Origin: Pacificispira sp002696645 | Lineage (GTDB): Bacteria > Pseudomonadota > Alphaproteobacteria > UBA8366 > Aestuariispiraceae | NCBI RefSeq assembly: GCF_048892425.1 | Contig: NZ_JBLZHU010000007.1 | Location: forward strand, 124,001-188,000 | DNA length: 64,000 nucleotides | Direction of reading: 5' to 3' | Shown: positions 8,474-16,493 of the stretch, piece after piece | How the letters are laid out: each line of letters opens with the position of its first letter | How positions within the stretch are numbered: position 1 is the first letter of the stretch | Position numbers and translations under genes: made by a program | The notes under the pieces: model-generated | Databases searched by the model: none | Told to the model about the DNA's origin: nothing | Seen by the model: only the letters and a program-made list of their open reading frames with translations

Positions 8474-9133
8474 CTAAGACAAGTCGGCCAGATAAGCAGC
8501 AGCAAGGCGTTGGCATGCCATATCGGGCTGACCATCTATCCTGTCGGGTCGAAAGCGTCGTTGAAATGCTGATATCCGATTCTCTGCCATGGGGTCATAG
8601 CCGATGCGGGTCAACAAGGAATCCAAGTGTTCCTGGGTATCGATACCAGCCTTTGGAAAGACCCCGATATCAGCCTCTGCCAATGCAGGCCAGGGAAACA
8701 GTTCACCAGGATCCAGCTTGCGATCCGGCGCAATATCGGAATGCCCGACAATGCCCGATGCAGGAATATTGTGTCGGTCTAGAATACCCTTCGCCAGATT
8801 AATCAAACTGTCAATCTGCGCCGTGGGAAAGGGTTGATACCCGAATTCATGCCCCAGATTCTGCAATTCAATCCCGATGGAGCGTGAATTCACATCCCGT
8901 TCTCCCCCCCACTGGCTGAGGCCTGCATGCCAGGCGCGCTTTTCTTCGGATACAAGCTGATGGACATCCCCCGCTTCTGTAATCAGGTAATGGGCGCTAA
9001 CCTCTGCTGCGGGGTCACACAATCTGGCCAAAGACTCCGCAGCGCTGCGCATCCCAGTATAATGTATGACGAGCATGCTTACCGTCTCGCCGTTGCGGCG
9101 ATCACCAAAATTCGGGGACGGTGTTTCGATCAT
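8474..9133 (-). CDS. N-acetylmuramoyl-L-alanine amidase, AmpD-like
   Basis: 219 residues from ATG 9133 (AGG eight bases upstream); longer upstream starts would run into the neighbouring exporter gene. The Amidase_2 zinc fold shows MLVIHYTGM with the first zinc histidine, HYLITEAGDVHQLV, NSRSIGIELQN, and the second zinc site VGHSDIAPDRKLDPGELFPW. The C-terminal part (about 155-219) resembles a peptidoglycan-binding helical domain. It cleaves the lactyl-amide bond of anhydro-muropeptides in wall recycling. No signal peptide is seen, so a cytoplasmic AmpD role is likely. Confidence 0.92.
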   Translation of the reverse strand: MIETPSPNFGDRRNGETVSMLVIHYTGMRSAAESLARLCDPAAEVSAHYLITEAGDVHQLVSEEKRAWHAGLSQWGGERDVNSRSIGIELQNLGHEFGYQPFPTAQIDSLINLAKGILDRHNIPASGIVGHSDIAPDRKLDPGELFPWPALAEADIGVFPKAGIDTQEHLDSLLTRIGYDPMAENRISAFQRRFRPDRIDGQPDMACQRLAAAYLADLS

Positions 9134-9155
9134 CCGCATCCTGGTCTCAAACTCT

Positions 9156-10034
9156 CTAATGGGGCCGAACAGGAGCGATTTCGCCCCGTGCGGCCTGGCG
9201 CAATGCGACGATGCCAACACCGACAATGATCAATCCACCGCCAATCACCATCTCCATTGTCATCGCCTCTCCCAGTGCCAGAACGCCACCGGCAACGCCG
9301 ACGACAGGCAATAATAGTGTGAAAGGAATGACCCTGCTCAACGGATAGCGTTTGATCAGACCGTACCACAAACCATAGCCGACGATGACAACCAGAACCG
9401 ATTGATACAGGACAGAGATCACCGCATTAACACTGATCATGCGCATCGCGTCCCATTGTCCGGTTTCGGTCGCCAAGGAAATCAGCAACAGCGGCGGCGT
9501 GGCGAACAGCGCCATCCAACCATTCAGGGCAAAGGGACCGATGGAGCCCAACTGCTTTGCCTGAACGGCCGCTACGGCCCAGGCAAATGTGCCACCGACC
9601 ACCATCAGAATTGGCAACAGGGCGCCGTCGAAGCGGGGTTCACCGGCTATGACGAAACATCCACCAAAGGCAATCGCGATGCCCAGAACCCGTTTCCATC
9701 CCGGATAATCCCGAAACAGAACTGCGGATAATATCACCGCAAAGGGGGTGTTTAACTGACTTAACAAGGCAACCGTGGATGCATCGATCAAGTGGATCGC
9801 GTTGAACATCAGGCCGAAATGGATAACGCCCAACATCATGGAATAGGCGATCAACGCCTTTCCTCGACCATGAGGCCATTTGATAAAAGGCACTAGAATC
9901 AGGGCAACGACGCCAAAGCGCAGCGCCATAAACAAAAAGGGCGGAATTTCCGCCACACCGATTTTAACGAAAACAAAATTAAGACCCCAGATCGTGACCA
10001 CGAACAGGACAATGGCAAGATCAAAAGGTTTCAT
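9156..10034 (-). CDS. EamA/DMT-superfamily permease
   Basis: 292 residues forming ten predicted transmembrane helices in two EamA repeats. The protein begins MKPFDLAIVLFVVTIWGLNFVFVKIG, typical of the YedA/RhaT-like drug/metabolite transporter branch, and ends after helix ten with a short basic tail. Such permeases usually export amino acids or metabolites across the inner membrane; no substrate can be assigned. Its ATG overlaps the stop of the upstream djlA-like gene by 4 nt, and it is 22 bp from the amidase gene, so all three are probably one transcript. Confidence 0.85.
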   Translation of the reverse strand: MKPFDLAIVLFVVTIWGLNFVFVKIGVAEIPPFLFMALRFGVVALILVPFIKWPHGRGKALIAYSMMLGVIHFGLMFNAIHLIDASTVALLSQLNTPFAVILSAVLFRDYPGWKRVLGIAIAFGGCFVIAGEPRFDGALLPILMVVGGTFAWAVAAVQAKQLGSIGPFALNGWMALFATPPLLLISLATETGQWDAMRMISVNAVISVLYQSVLVVIVGYGLWYGLIKRYPLSRVIPFTLLLPVVGVAGGVLALGEAMTMEMVIGGGLIIVGVGIVALRQAARGEIAPVRPH

Positions 10035-10768
10035 GCCCCCGCGGAACCCTTCCGCCTACGGATACGGTCATAGGCGGCGTTGATTTTGGCCAGACGTTCA
10101 TTGGCAACAGCAACGAATTCCTCCGGCATGCCTTTGGCAATCAGCTTGTCTGGATGATTTTCAACCACCAGCGCCCTGTGCGCCTTCTTGATTTCTTCCT
10201 CGCTGGCATCCCGGGACACGCCAAGTATTTGATACGGATCAGCCTGTTCGCCATCCAGCTGCAAGGCGGTCACACGTTCAAATTTCTGATCATCAAATCC
10301 GAAAATTTGTGCAACACGTTTCAGGAATTCCAATTCGCCCGGATGTATCACACCGTCCGCCTTGGCAATATGGGCCAGGCACCATAACAGTTCTTCCAAC
10401 ACTTCCGGTGTGGATTGGAACATGCCGGCAACCTGTTCCGCGTAGGGTTCGAACCCCCTGGCATCCTGACGCGCCTGATTAAAGATGCGCGCGACATTCT
10501 TCATCTCGTCTTCAGGCACCTTGAAGACTTCCTTGAATGCCGTGACTTCATCTTCGGTCACCACGCCGTCGGCTTTCGCCATTTTGGCGCCCAGCACGAT
10601 AACCGCAATGGTAAAACCAACGGAGCGTTTCGCGCGATCCGGGTCCACCTCGCCGTCATTGCGCATGCGGTCGACAAAATGGCCACCAACCGCACCCACC
10701 AACAGCCCAATAGGACCCCCCAGCGCCAAACCGGCGGCACCGCCAACAATCTTTCCCCAGATGCTCAT
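10031..10768 (-). CDS. djlA: DjlA-like co-chaperone (TerB domain plus J-domain)
   Basis: 245 residues. A glycine-rich N-terminal membrane segment (GKIVGGAAGLALGGPIGLLVGAVGG in pieces, residues 5-29) is followed by an all-helical TerB-like domain (about 50-165) and a C-terminal J-domain (about 178-245) with the obligatory HPD in VENHPDKLIAKG. This is the order of E. coli DjlA, an inner-membrane J-protein that stimulates DnaK ATPase. The last bases overlap the downstream exporter start (ATGA), indicating translational coupling. Confidence 0.9.
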   Translation of the reverse strand: MSIWGKIVGGAAGLALGGPIGLLVGAVGGHFVDRMRNDGEVDPDRAKRSVGFTIAVIVLGAKMAKADGVVTEDEVTAFKEVFKVPEDEMKNVARIFNQARQDARGFEPYAEQVAGMFQSTPEVLEELLWCLAHIAKADGVIHPGELEFLKRVAQIFGFDDQKFERVTALQLDGEQADPYQILGVSRDASEEEIKKAHRALVVENHPDKLIAKGMPEEFVAVANERLAKINAAYDRIRRRKGSAGA

Positions 10769-10879
10769 CTATCCAAACCCAATCCTACGTCGAAATGCGG
10801 TTATGCAGTTATCCCCGCCCTGCCCCGAACCGGCAAGACAGAAGTGACAGGCCCAACTATACAGGACGCCGATTCCGCA

Positions 10880-11659
10880 TCATTCCCGTCGCGGATCCGG
10901 TGCGGGGCCAACCCGCCCAATCCCAGGCAACTTCAAATTCATATCTTGTGGATCCAACCCGATTGTAAGCCCCAACAGATTCACTTCCGCCCCCTCATCC
11001 AGGGCCAGCGTCACACCCAACACACCCAACAGGCTGACCTGCGCACCAGTGCCGCTGGGTGTCCAATCCACCAGCCTGAACCCGCCCAGATAATCCTTGC
11101 CCACGGCATGGGGGGGCATTTCCAACTGCAACTGTGGTACTTCCCGCCCAATCCAGGCGATGAAGGTATTGCTGTTTGGCCCCGGCCACGCCGTATAGCT
11201 ATCGGGATAGGGATAGCTGGCGACGGCGGCTTCCACCGCGTCGATCAATTCCGCCGCACGATCCCCGCGCAGGTCCAGAATCAGATCCGGTTTCGATCCA
11301 TACCAATGCCGGTCCGGGGCCTCCCAACGGCTGATCACCTTGTTACCGGATCGCCATCCAATTACGTGATGAGTTTGATATTGCGCCGCATCGGGGCGTT
11401 TTGTAGCGATCCAGGTGTGCACAGCAAATGCCCCTCGCCAGCCAAATGTCCGCGCGGCATACACCTGAATGACAGCCTTGGGTTCTTGCGATGGTAATGG
11501 CGCAATACCTGCAGAATCAGACCGCGCCGACCGCCAGCTTTGGGCCAGCCGTGTATCATCAGCGACCAGCACTGTAGCGGGCCCGACCAGCAATACGCCC
11601 AGCACCATAATGATCAGAGTAACCGCCCGAAGCGGCCTTTGAATAAGCCATTTTTTCAT
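10880..11659 (-). CDS. DUF3750-family membrane-anchored protein
   Basis: 259 residues. One N-terminal hydrophobic helix (about 10-33) anchors or exports the protein. The remainder shows the conserved DUF3750 patterns AVIQVYAARTFGWRGAFAVH, TWIATKR, the NTFIAWIGREVPQL segment and a glycine-rich C-terminal part. The function of the family is unknown; periplasmic localisation is inferred. It lies alone on the minus strand between the djlA operon and a lipoprotein gene. Confidence 0.8.
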   Translation of the reverse strand: MKKWLIQRPLRAVTLIIMVLGVLLVGPATVLVADDTRLAQSWRSARSDSAGIAPLPSQEPKAVIQVYAARTFGWRGAFAVHTWIATKRPDAAQYQTHHVIGWRSGNKVISRWEAPDRHWYGSKPDLILDLRGDRAAELIDAVEAAVASYPYPDSYTAWPGPNSNTFIAWIGREVPQLQLEMPPHAVGKDYLGGFRLVDWTPSGTGAQVSLLGVLGVTLALDEGAEVNLLGLTIGLDPQDMNLKLPGIGRVGPAPDPRRE

Positions 11660-11731
11660 AGTTCAAAGATCTATAGGGCCAGCATGGCAAAAACAGGGCA
11701 GAACAGTAATTAATTGCCCCTAATCAGGAAT

Positions 11732-12349
11732 TTACCCATCAGGCGATAGCGCAGGGTCCCCTTCCTGGACGCGAATGGCACGCACAACGGTTTCAGCCTG
11801 TCCATCACTGAAAGCCTCCCCCGCCGGGGCACAGTAATAGCCCAGAAGGTGGCGCGCCGGAATGTCACCGTCAGGGCTGTAGCCCTGAGCGAACGAAACA
11901 CAGATATTAGGACCCATGGTAAAGCGTCGCCAAAGAACCGGCCCAACGGCATTCCGACTGGAATACAGGTCCTGAAACACCAGTTCCCTTTGCGCCAGAA
12001 TATCCCAATTGCGGGTTGCCTCTTCCGGCGTTGGCGCATCGCCCATTGGGGCGCCATCCTTGTGGCGCAGTTCCAAAAGGGATGCGGATACATCGTTTCC
12101 AGGCGGGCCACGCCACGTACGACGTCGTTTCAACACGTCTGTTTCCCGGTCCCATTGTTCATCATAAAAGGATGCGCCATCGGTCAAGGTTGGCACGTCA
12201 ATTTGCAGTAGAATCGGAACTGTCCCTTCCCGCATTTGGGCAATGCGGGTCGCCTCGCTGGTGTCCAAAGGATTCCAGCCCAATTCGTCGCATGCGGCCA
12301 AAAGTCCGCAAATCCCGAAAAACAATAGTATTTTAGTCAAATATCTCAT
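11732..12349 (-). CDS. Putative lipoprotein of unknown function
   Basis: From ATG 12349 the protein has 205 residues and begins MRYLTKILLFFGICGLLAAC, a lipoprotein signal with lipobox LLAAC; an ATG-less extension upstream would put the signal in the interior and is rejected. Mature residues include two cysteines (in NICVSF and GYYCAP) that could form a disulfide and a conserved-looking ARHLLGYYCAPAGEAFSDGQAE block near the C-terminus. I do not recognise the family. An outer- or inner-membrane lipoprotein facing the periplasm is likely. Confidence 0.75.
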   Translation of the reverse strand: MRYLTKILLFFGICGLLAACDELGWNPLDTSEATRIAQMREGTVPILLQIDVPTLTDGASFYDEQWDRETDVLKRRRTWRGPPGNDVSASLLELRHKDGAPMGDAPTPEEATRNWDILAQRELVFQDLYSSRNAVGPVLWRRFTMGPNICVSFAQGYSPDGDIPARHLLGYYCAPAGEAFSDGQAETVVRAIRVQEGDPALSPDG

Positions 12350-12656
12350 GGTACCATGAATCTTGTCGGATAGATTCCCTTGTGTCAAAGCGAAGCCGCG
12401 CTAAAACAAGGGGAACAGCATGCATTGATTCCGACCTTTTTGGGGTTTAAGACGCTACGGTCGCACATTCTGACAGGGATACTGAGTGTGAAATCGGGCA
12501 TGGGGGCATGGATTTATGGCATGGACGGGAAGAGAATGGGGATTCGGTCGGGCCTTTTTGCGCCAACCCCCGTCTGATCCTGGCGGGCATATCACCGCCT
12601 TTCCAAATCAAACCAAATCCAAAACCGCCACCCAGAATGTGACTGATAAGGACGCC
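12350..12656. other. Divergent intergenic region, lipoprotein / mipZ
   Basis: 307 bp separate the divergent lipoprotein and mipZ genes. Both promoters should lie here. I see two GANTC (CcrM-type) sites, at about 12427 and 12541, but no convincing -35/-10 pair, CtrA box or hairpin. An open frame runs upstream of mipZ but its translation has no family features. Confidence 0.5.
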
Positions 12657-13562
12657 ATGCCAGAAAACGCCCCTGCAAACGCACAAGAACAGCCACATCC
12701 GTCTGGCACGAGCGAGTCATCAGAATCCGCCGACAACGCGTCGGACAAGTACGCCCATATCGTTGTCGTTGGCAATCAGAAGGGCGGCTCTGGCAAATCC
12801 ACGACGACCATGCATGTCATCGCCTCGCTGCTGTCGACGGGTGCCAGTGTCGCCAGCATCGATTTGGATGCGCGTCAGGGAACCCTGACCCGTTACATCG
12901 AAAACCGGCGTAAATACGCGGAACGACGCGGTATTAATCTGGTAATGCCGACACATCGCCCCATTGAGCCATCCAGCGTTGCCTCAATTGACGTTGCACG
13001 CGCACATGATGCTCATTCTGTTGAAAAGGCCGTGCAGGACCTGGCCCCGCGCCACGATTACATCGTGATCGACACGCCAGGGACGGATAACTTCCTCAGC
13101 CGCGTTGGACATTCTTATTCCGATACGCTGATCACGCCCCTGAATGACAGTTTCATTGATCTGGATGTTCTGGCGATGATCGATCCGGAAACCTATGCCA
13201 TGACCCGCCCCAGCAAATATGCGGAAATGGTATTCCAGGTTAAAATGCAAAAAGCCCGCCGGGAAAAAAGCAATCGAACCTTTGATTGGGTCGTGATGCG
13301 CAACAGAACCGGCCAGCTGGAATCACGCAATCAGCGATCCATGGAAGAAGCCCTGACGAAGCTCAGTTCACGCATCGGGTTTCGCCAGGTACCCGGCTTT
13401 TCCGAACGTGTGATCTTTCGGGAGCTTTTCCTGGACGGCTTGACGCTTTTGGATCTGAAAACACCCGGGACCGATATCCGCATGAACATGTCTCACCTGT
13501 CTGCCCGACAGGAAGTGCGCGATTTGATGGCAGCAATTGGTCTGGACCGGGAAACGCAATAG
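12657..13562 (+). CDS. mipZ: Division-plane positioning ATPase MipZ
   Basis: 301 residues from ATG 12657 (AAGGA five bases upstream). A disordered acidic tail of about 30 residues precedes the ParA/MinD-type P-loop GNQKGGSGKSTTTMHV (deviant Walker A, residues 39-54). LDARQGTLTRYIENR follows, and Walker B lies in DYIVIDTPGTD. These signatures, and the insert around the ENRRKYAERRG stretch, are those of MipZ, which binds ParB at the origin region and inhibits FtsZ assembly near the poles. It is specific to alphaproteobacteria, and is the best taxonomic marker here. Confidence 0.95.
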   Translation: MPENAPANAQEQPHPSGTSESSESADNASDKYAHIVVVGNQKGGSGKSTTTMHVIASLLSTGASVASIDLDARQGTLTRYIENRRKYAERRGINLVMPTHRPIEPSSVASIDVARAHDAHSVEKAVQDLAPRHDYIVIDTPGTDNFLSRVGHSYSDTLITPLNDSFIDLDVLAMIDPETYAMTRPSKYAEMVFQVKMQKARREKSNRTFDWVVMRNRTGQLESRNQRSMEEALTKLSSRIGFRQVPGFSERVIFRELFLDGLTLLDLKTPGTDIRMNMSHLSARQEVRDLMAAIGLDRETQ

Positions 13563-13627
13563 CCAGATAGGGCAACAAATCCAAGGCATAGGGTGACGAA
13601 TGGCGGAAAAAGCCCATATATAAACCT

Positions 13628-14356
13628 ATGAGCAAACTGCCACGCAATCATAACGCCACCCACGATGTCGACGCGTTCCTGGAAAAGGTCCGCCGCACCC
13701 CGGCTCCTGCCGTCCCATCGGGCAAGCGGGGCCGCCTGATTTTTGCGCTGGACGCGACGATGAGCCGCCAGCCAACCTGGGATGCCGCCTGTCAGATCCA
13801 GGGGGAGATGTTTGATGCAACCCGGGCAATCGGGGGCCTGGATGTGCAACTGGTCTATTTTCGCGGCTTTGGAGAATGCAAGGCAGGCGCCTGGCAACCC
13901 GACGCTGCTGGCCTGGCCCGATTGATGAGTAAGGTTGCCTGTCACGCGGGAAAGACTCAGATCGGCAAGGTTCTGACCCATGTCAAAAAGCAGACGGATC
14001 AAGGCAAGGTTGGGGCCGTGGTCTATGTCGGCGATGCTTTCGAAGAAGACATTGACGATGTCTGCCATACAGCCGGAGAATTGGGCATTCTGGGGGTTCC
14101 CGTCTTTGTTTTCCAGGAAGGCGCGGATCCGATTGCCCAACGGGCCTTTCGTGAAATTGCCAGACTGACCAATGGCGCCTGGTGCCCTTTTGACCTGGCC
14201 AGCGCAGATCGGTTAAAGGCACTGCTATCCGCTGTTGCCGTTTATGCCGCAGGGGGCATGAAGGCGCTGGAGGATTATGGCCGAACAGAGCGTGCCGGCG
14301 CGGCCACCGCCTTGCTGCAACAGCTTCAAGGGCCAAAAGGTAAGCCACCACGATGA
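13628..14356 (+). CDS. VWA-domain protein of unknown function
   Basis: 242 residues. A von Willebrand A fold covers about residues 33-215. LIFALDATMSRQPTW supplies a MIDAS-type D-x-T-x-S metal site, and alternating strands (VQLVYFRGF, VGAVVYVGDAFEED, VPVFVFQEG) complete the Rossmann-like sheet. No signal peptide is present, so it is likely cytoplasmic. It sits 65 bp after mipZ and its stop overlaps the J-protein start by 4 nt, so the VWA and J-proteins are translated together and may act together. The role is unknown. Confidence 0.85.
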   Translation: MSKLPRNHNATHDVDAFLEKVRRTPAPAVPSGKRGRLIFALDATMSRQPTWDAACQIQGEMFDATRAIGGLDVQLVYFRGFGECKAGAWQPDAAGLARLMSKVACHAGKTQIGKVLTHVKKQTDQGKVGAVVYVGDAFEEDIDDVCHTAGELGILGVPVFVFQEGADPIAQRAFREIARLTNGAWCPFDLASADRLKALLSAVAVYAAGGMKALEDYGRTERAGAATALLQQLQGPKGKPPR

Positions 14357-15078
14357 CATGGTTTCTGCTGGGCATTGTCGCCATGGTCGTCCTGTTCACA
14401 GCGTTGAATTGGGCGCGCAACGCCAATCCAAAGGATATCATTAAAACGATAAAATGGACCGCGATCGGCCTGGGTGGAGCAATCCTGCTGATCGTTCTGC
14501 TGACCAAGAATTTTCAGCTGATCTGGGGACTGGGCGTATTCCTGATCCCGTGGCTTATGCGCCTGAATGCACTGCGCCGCCTTTGGAAATCAATGAAAGG
14601 CCCATCCGGGGGGCAACGTTCTCATATTTCCGCCCCATTCTTTGATGTCTATCTGGACCATGATACCGGGGTCATGGACGGGCGCATCAAGGCAGGTCCG
14701 TTTGAAGGGGCGCTGTTGTCTGAATTATCGATGGCGGAAGGCCAACAGCTTTACACCCATATCGAAGCGTCCAACGATCCCAGGTCCTTGCAATTGCTGG
14801 AAGCCTTTCTGGACCGGGCGCATGGGACCGCCTGGCGTATGTCACAAGGGGAAAAGTCGGAAGAGAACACCGCCGGCTCCACCTCACAGAGGAATCATAG
14901 CGGCCAAATGTCGGTCGACGAGGCACTGAAATTGCTGGGCCTGAAGCCCGATGCGACGACCGATGAGATCAAGGCCGCGCATCGGCGCCTCATGAAACAG
15001 GTCCATCCAGATACCGGCGGCTCTGCCTATCTGGCCGCACGGGTCAACGAGGCGAAGGACATATTGCTGAACCGTTAA
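14353..15078 (+). CDS. Membrane-anchored J-domain protein
   Basis: 241 residues. Two hydrophobic helices at the N-terminus (about 2-20 and 34-70) are followed by a linker and a C-terminal J-domain (about 187-241: SVDEALKLLGLKPDATTDEI...). The HPD motif lies in KQVHPDTGGSAYLAARVNEAKD. The layout, with membrane anchor first and J-domain last, is like mitochondrial Pam18/Tim14 and alphaproteobacterial relatives. It should recruit DnaK to the inner membrane. ATGA overlap with the VWA gene shows coupling. Confidence 0.88.
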   Translation: MTWFLLGIVAMVVLFTALNWARNANPKDIIKTIKWTAIGLGGAILLIVLLTKNFQLIWGLGVFLIPWLMRLNALRRLWKSMKGPSGGQRSHISAPFFDVYLDHDTGVMDGRIKAGPFEGALLSELSMAEGQQLYTHIEASNDPRSLQLLEAFLDRAHGTAWRMSQGEKSEENTAGSTSQRNHSGQMSVDEALKLLGLKPDATTDEIKAAHRRLMKQVHPDTGGSAYLAARVNEAKDILLNR

Positions 15079-15305
15079 ACCGGGTGGGTTGAACAGTTCA
15101 TTTCCGCCGCATTGCCGGTTGGCTGCATAATCACATTTGAAATCGGATGGGGGCTGACCGACTGTGCATAGGCAGCCTTGTGCGTATCTAGTTGCCCCAG
15201 CAAACCAACGCCTGCAGCAATCAGGAAAACAGCGGATAAAACCAAACGGGACTGGCTGCGGGTTCGCGCCAAACTGACCGTGGTGTCGGTGCTCTTATTC
15301 ATCAT
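15075..15305 (-). CDS. Small single-helix exported or membrane protein
   Basis: 76 residues from ATG 15305, with GGGGAG about 11 bases upstream; longer versions lack support. After a charged start (MMNKSTDTTVSLARTRSQSR) comes one hydrophobic helix (LVLSAVFLIAAGVGLLG) and a short tail with a single cysteine. No family recognised. It ends sharing 4 nt with the convergent J-protein stop codon. It could be a small inner-membrane protein. Confidence 0.55.
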   Translation of the reverse strand: MMNKSTDTTVSLARTRSQSRLVLSAVFLIAAGVGLLGQLDTHKAAYAQSVSPHPISNVIMQPTGNAAEMNCSTHPV

Positions 15306-15446
15306 AACCTGTACTCCCCTAAGGAATGATTTAGCGTTTAAGTGATTCGATAAACGGTCGCGTAACAACCTTTGACCCTTTTACTACGCACCTGAAATTG
15401 GGCGAAAAAGGGGCAGCATCGCGGCAAATCGCTGTTCAATCATGGT

Positions 15447-15528
15447 TTGTCATGACCATTCAATGACAAGCAGGCCCGGAACGCACCCTTCCGCTTGCCC
15501 TTGGGCCATTGCCTATGGCAATACCCAA
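15447..15528 (+). promoter_or_regulatory. Inverted repeats in the galU upstream region
   Basis: Two symmetric sites precede galU. TTGTCAT-N9-ATGACAA (15447-15469) looks like an operator. TTGGG-CC-ATTGCC-TAT-GGCAAT-A-CCCAA (15501-15528) forms an 11-bp stem with a small internal bulge and would fold in a galU leader transcript. No protein binding these can be named. Confidence 0.4.
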
Positions 15529-15574
15529 CGGGACTTTCTCGCCTTTTCCCAAAAGGCTGCATGAGGAGCATTGA

Positions 15575-16444
15575 ATGGTCACGCGCATCAAAAAGGCTGT
15601 ATTTCCTGTCGCCGGGTTGGGCACACGGTTTTTACCCGCGACCAAGGCGATGCCAAAAGAAATGCTGACCGTCGTTGACAAGCCGCTGATCCAATACGCC
15701 GTTGAAGAAGCCATGGCGGCGGGGATTGAGGAATTCATCTTTGTCACCGGTCGCGGCAAGCAGGCAATGGAAGATCATTTCGACCTGTCCTATGAATTGA
15801 ACGAGACACTGAACCGACGCGGCAAGACCGCCGAATTGGAACAGGTCAATGCATTCCTGCCCCCGCCTGGTGCGATCAAATATGTGCGCCAGCGCGAAGC
15901 ACTGGGACTGGGCCATGCGATATGGTGCGCCCGCGATATGATTGGCGACGAACCTTTCGCGATTCTGTCGCCCGACGATCTGGTTTTGGGGGAGCCCCCC
16001 TGCCTGGCGCAATTGGTGCAGGCTTATAGCGAAACCGGTGGCAATGTGGTGGCCTTGATGGACGTACCCCGTGATCAGACCGACCGTTATGGAATTCTAG
16101 ATACGCCAAACCCTCAGGATCGACTGGCGGAAATCACAGGCCTGGTTGAAAAGCCAAAGCCTGCAGACGCCCCCTCCACCTTGTCTATTATTGGTCGCTA
16201 TATTCTGCATGGATCCGTATTTTCCCATCTGGACCGGCATGAAAAAGGTGCTGGCGGAGAGATACAGTTGACCGATGCCATGGCCCGAATGATTGGCACC
16301 CAGCCCTTTCATGGCCTACGTTTTCAGGGGGAACGATTTGATTGTGGTACCAAAGAAGGATGGCTGGCAGCCAATATTGCATATTCCCTGGCCCGCGATG
16401 ATCGTCGCGACCAGACCGAACAGATTTTAGCGCGTTATCGCTGA
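15575..16444 (+). CDS. galU: UTP--glucose-1-phosphate uridylyltransferase
   Basis: 289 residues, usual length. The nucleotidyl-transferase start VFPVAGLGTRFLPATKAMPKEML is diagnostic, followed by DKPLIQYAVEEA, REALGLGHAIWCARD and the metal-site FAILSPDDLV. It makes UDP-glucose from UTP and glucose-1-phosphate in the cytoplasm. GAGGAG precedes the ATG. With ugd 49 bp downstream and a phosphohexomutase after that, it forms a sugar-nucleotide block that supplies UDP-glucose and UDP-glucuronate for surface polysaccharide and lipopolysaccharide. Confidence 0.97.
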   Translation: MVTRIKKAVFPVAGLGTRFLPATKAMPKEMLTVVDKPLIQYAVEEAMAAGIEEFIFVTGRGKQAMEDHFDLSYELNETLNRRGKTAELEQVNAFLPPPGAIKYVRQREALGLGHAIWCARDMIGDEPFAILSPDDLVLGEPPCLAQLVQAYSETGGNVVALMDVPRDQTDRYGILDTPNPQDRLAEITGLVEKPKPADAPSTLSIIGRYILHGSVFSHLDRHEKGAGGEIQLTDAMARMIGTQPFHGLRFQGERFDCGTKEGWLAANIAYSLARDDRRDQTEQILARYR

Positions 16445-16493
16445 GGCGTGCGCGATCACACCAAACCATCCCAATCACGGGGAGAGATATGAA

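Noticed and set aside
10415..11497. Long plus-strand frame of 360 codons
   Set aside because: Antisense to djlA and the DUF3750 gene, proline/glutamine-rich and without any recognisable domain.
12516..12656. N-terminal extension of mipZ
   Set aside because: No ribosome site or similarity; the ATG at 12657 has AAGGA and gives the expected MipZ start.
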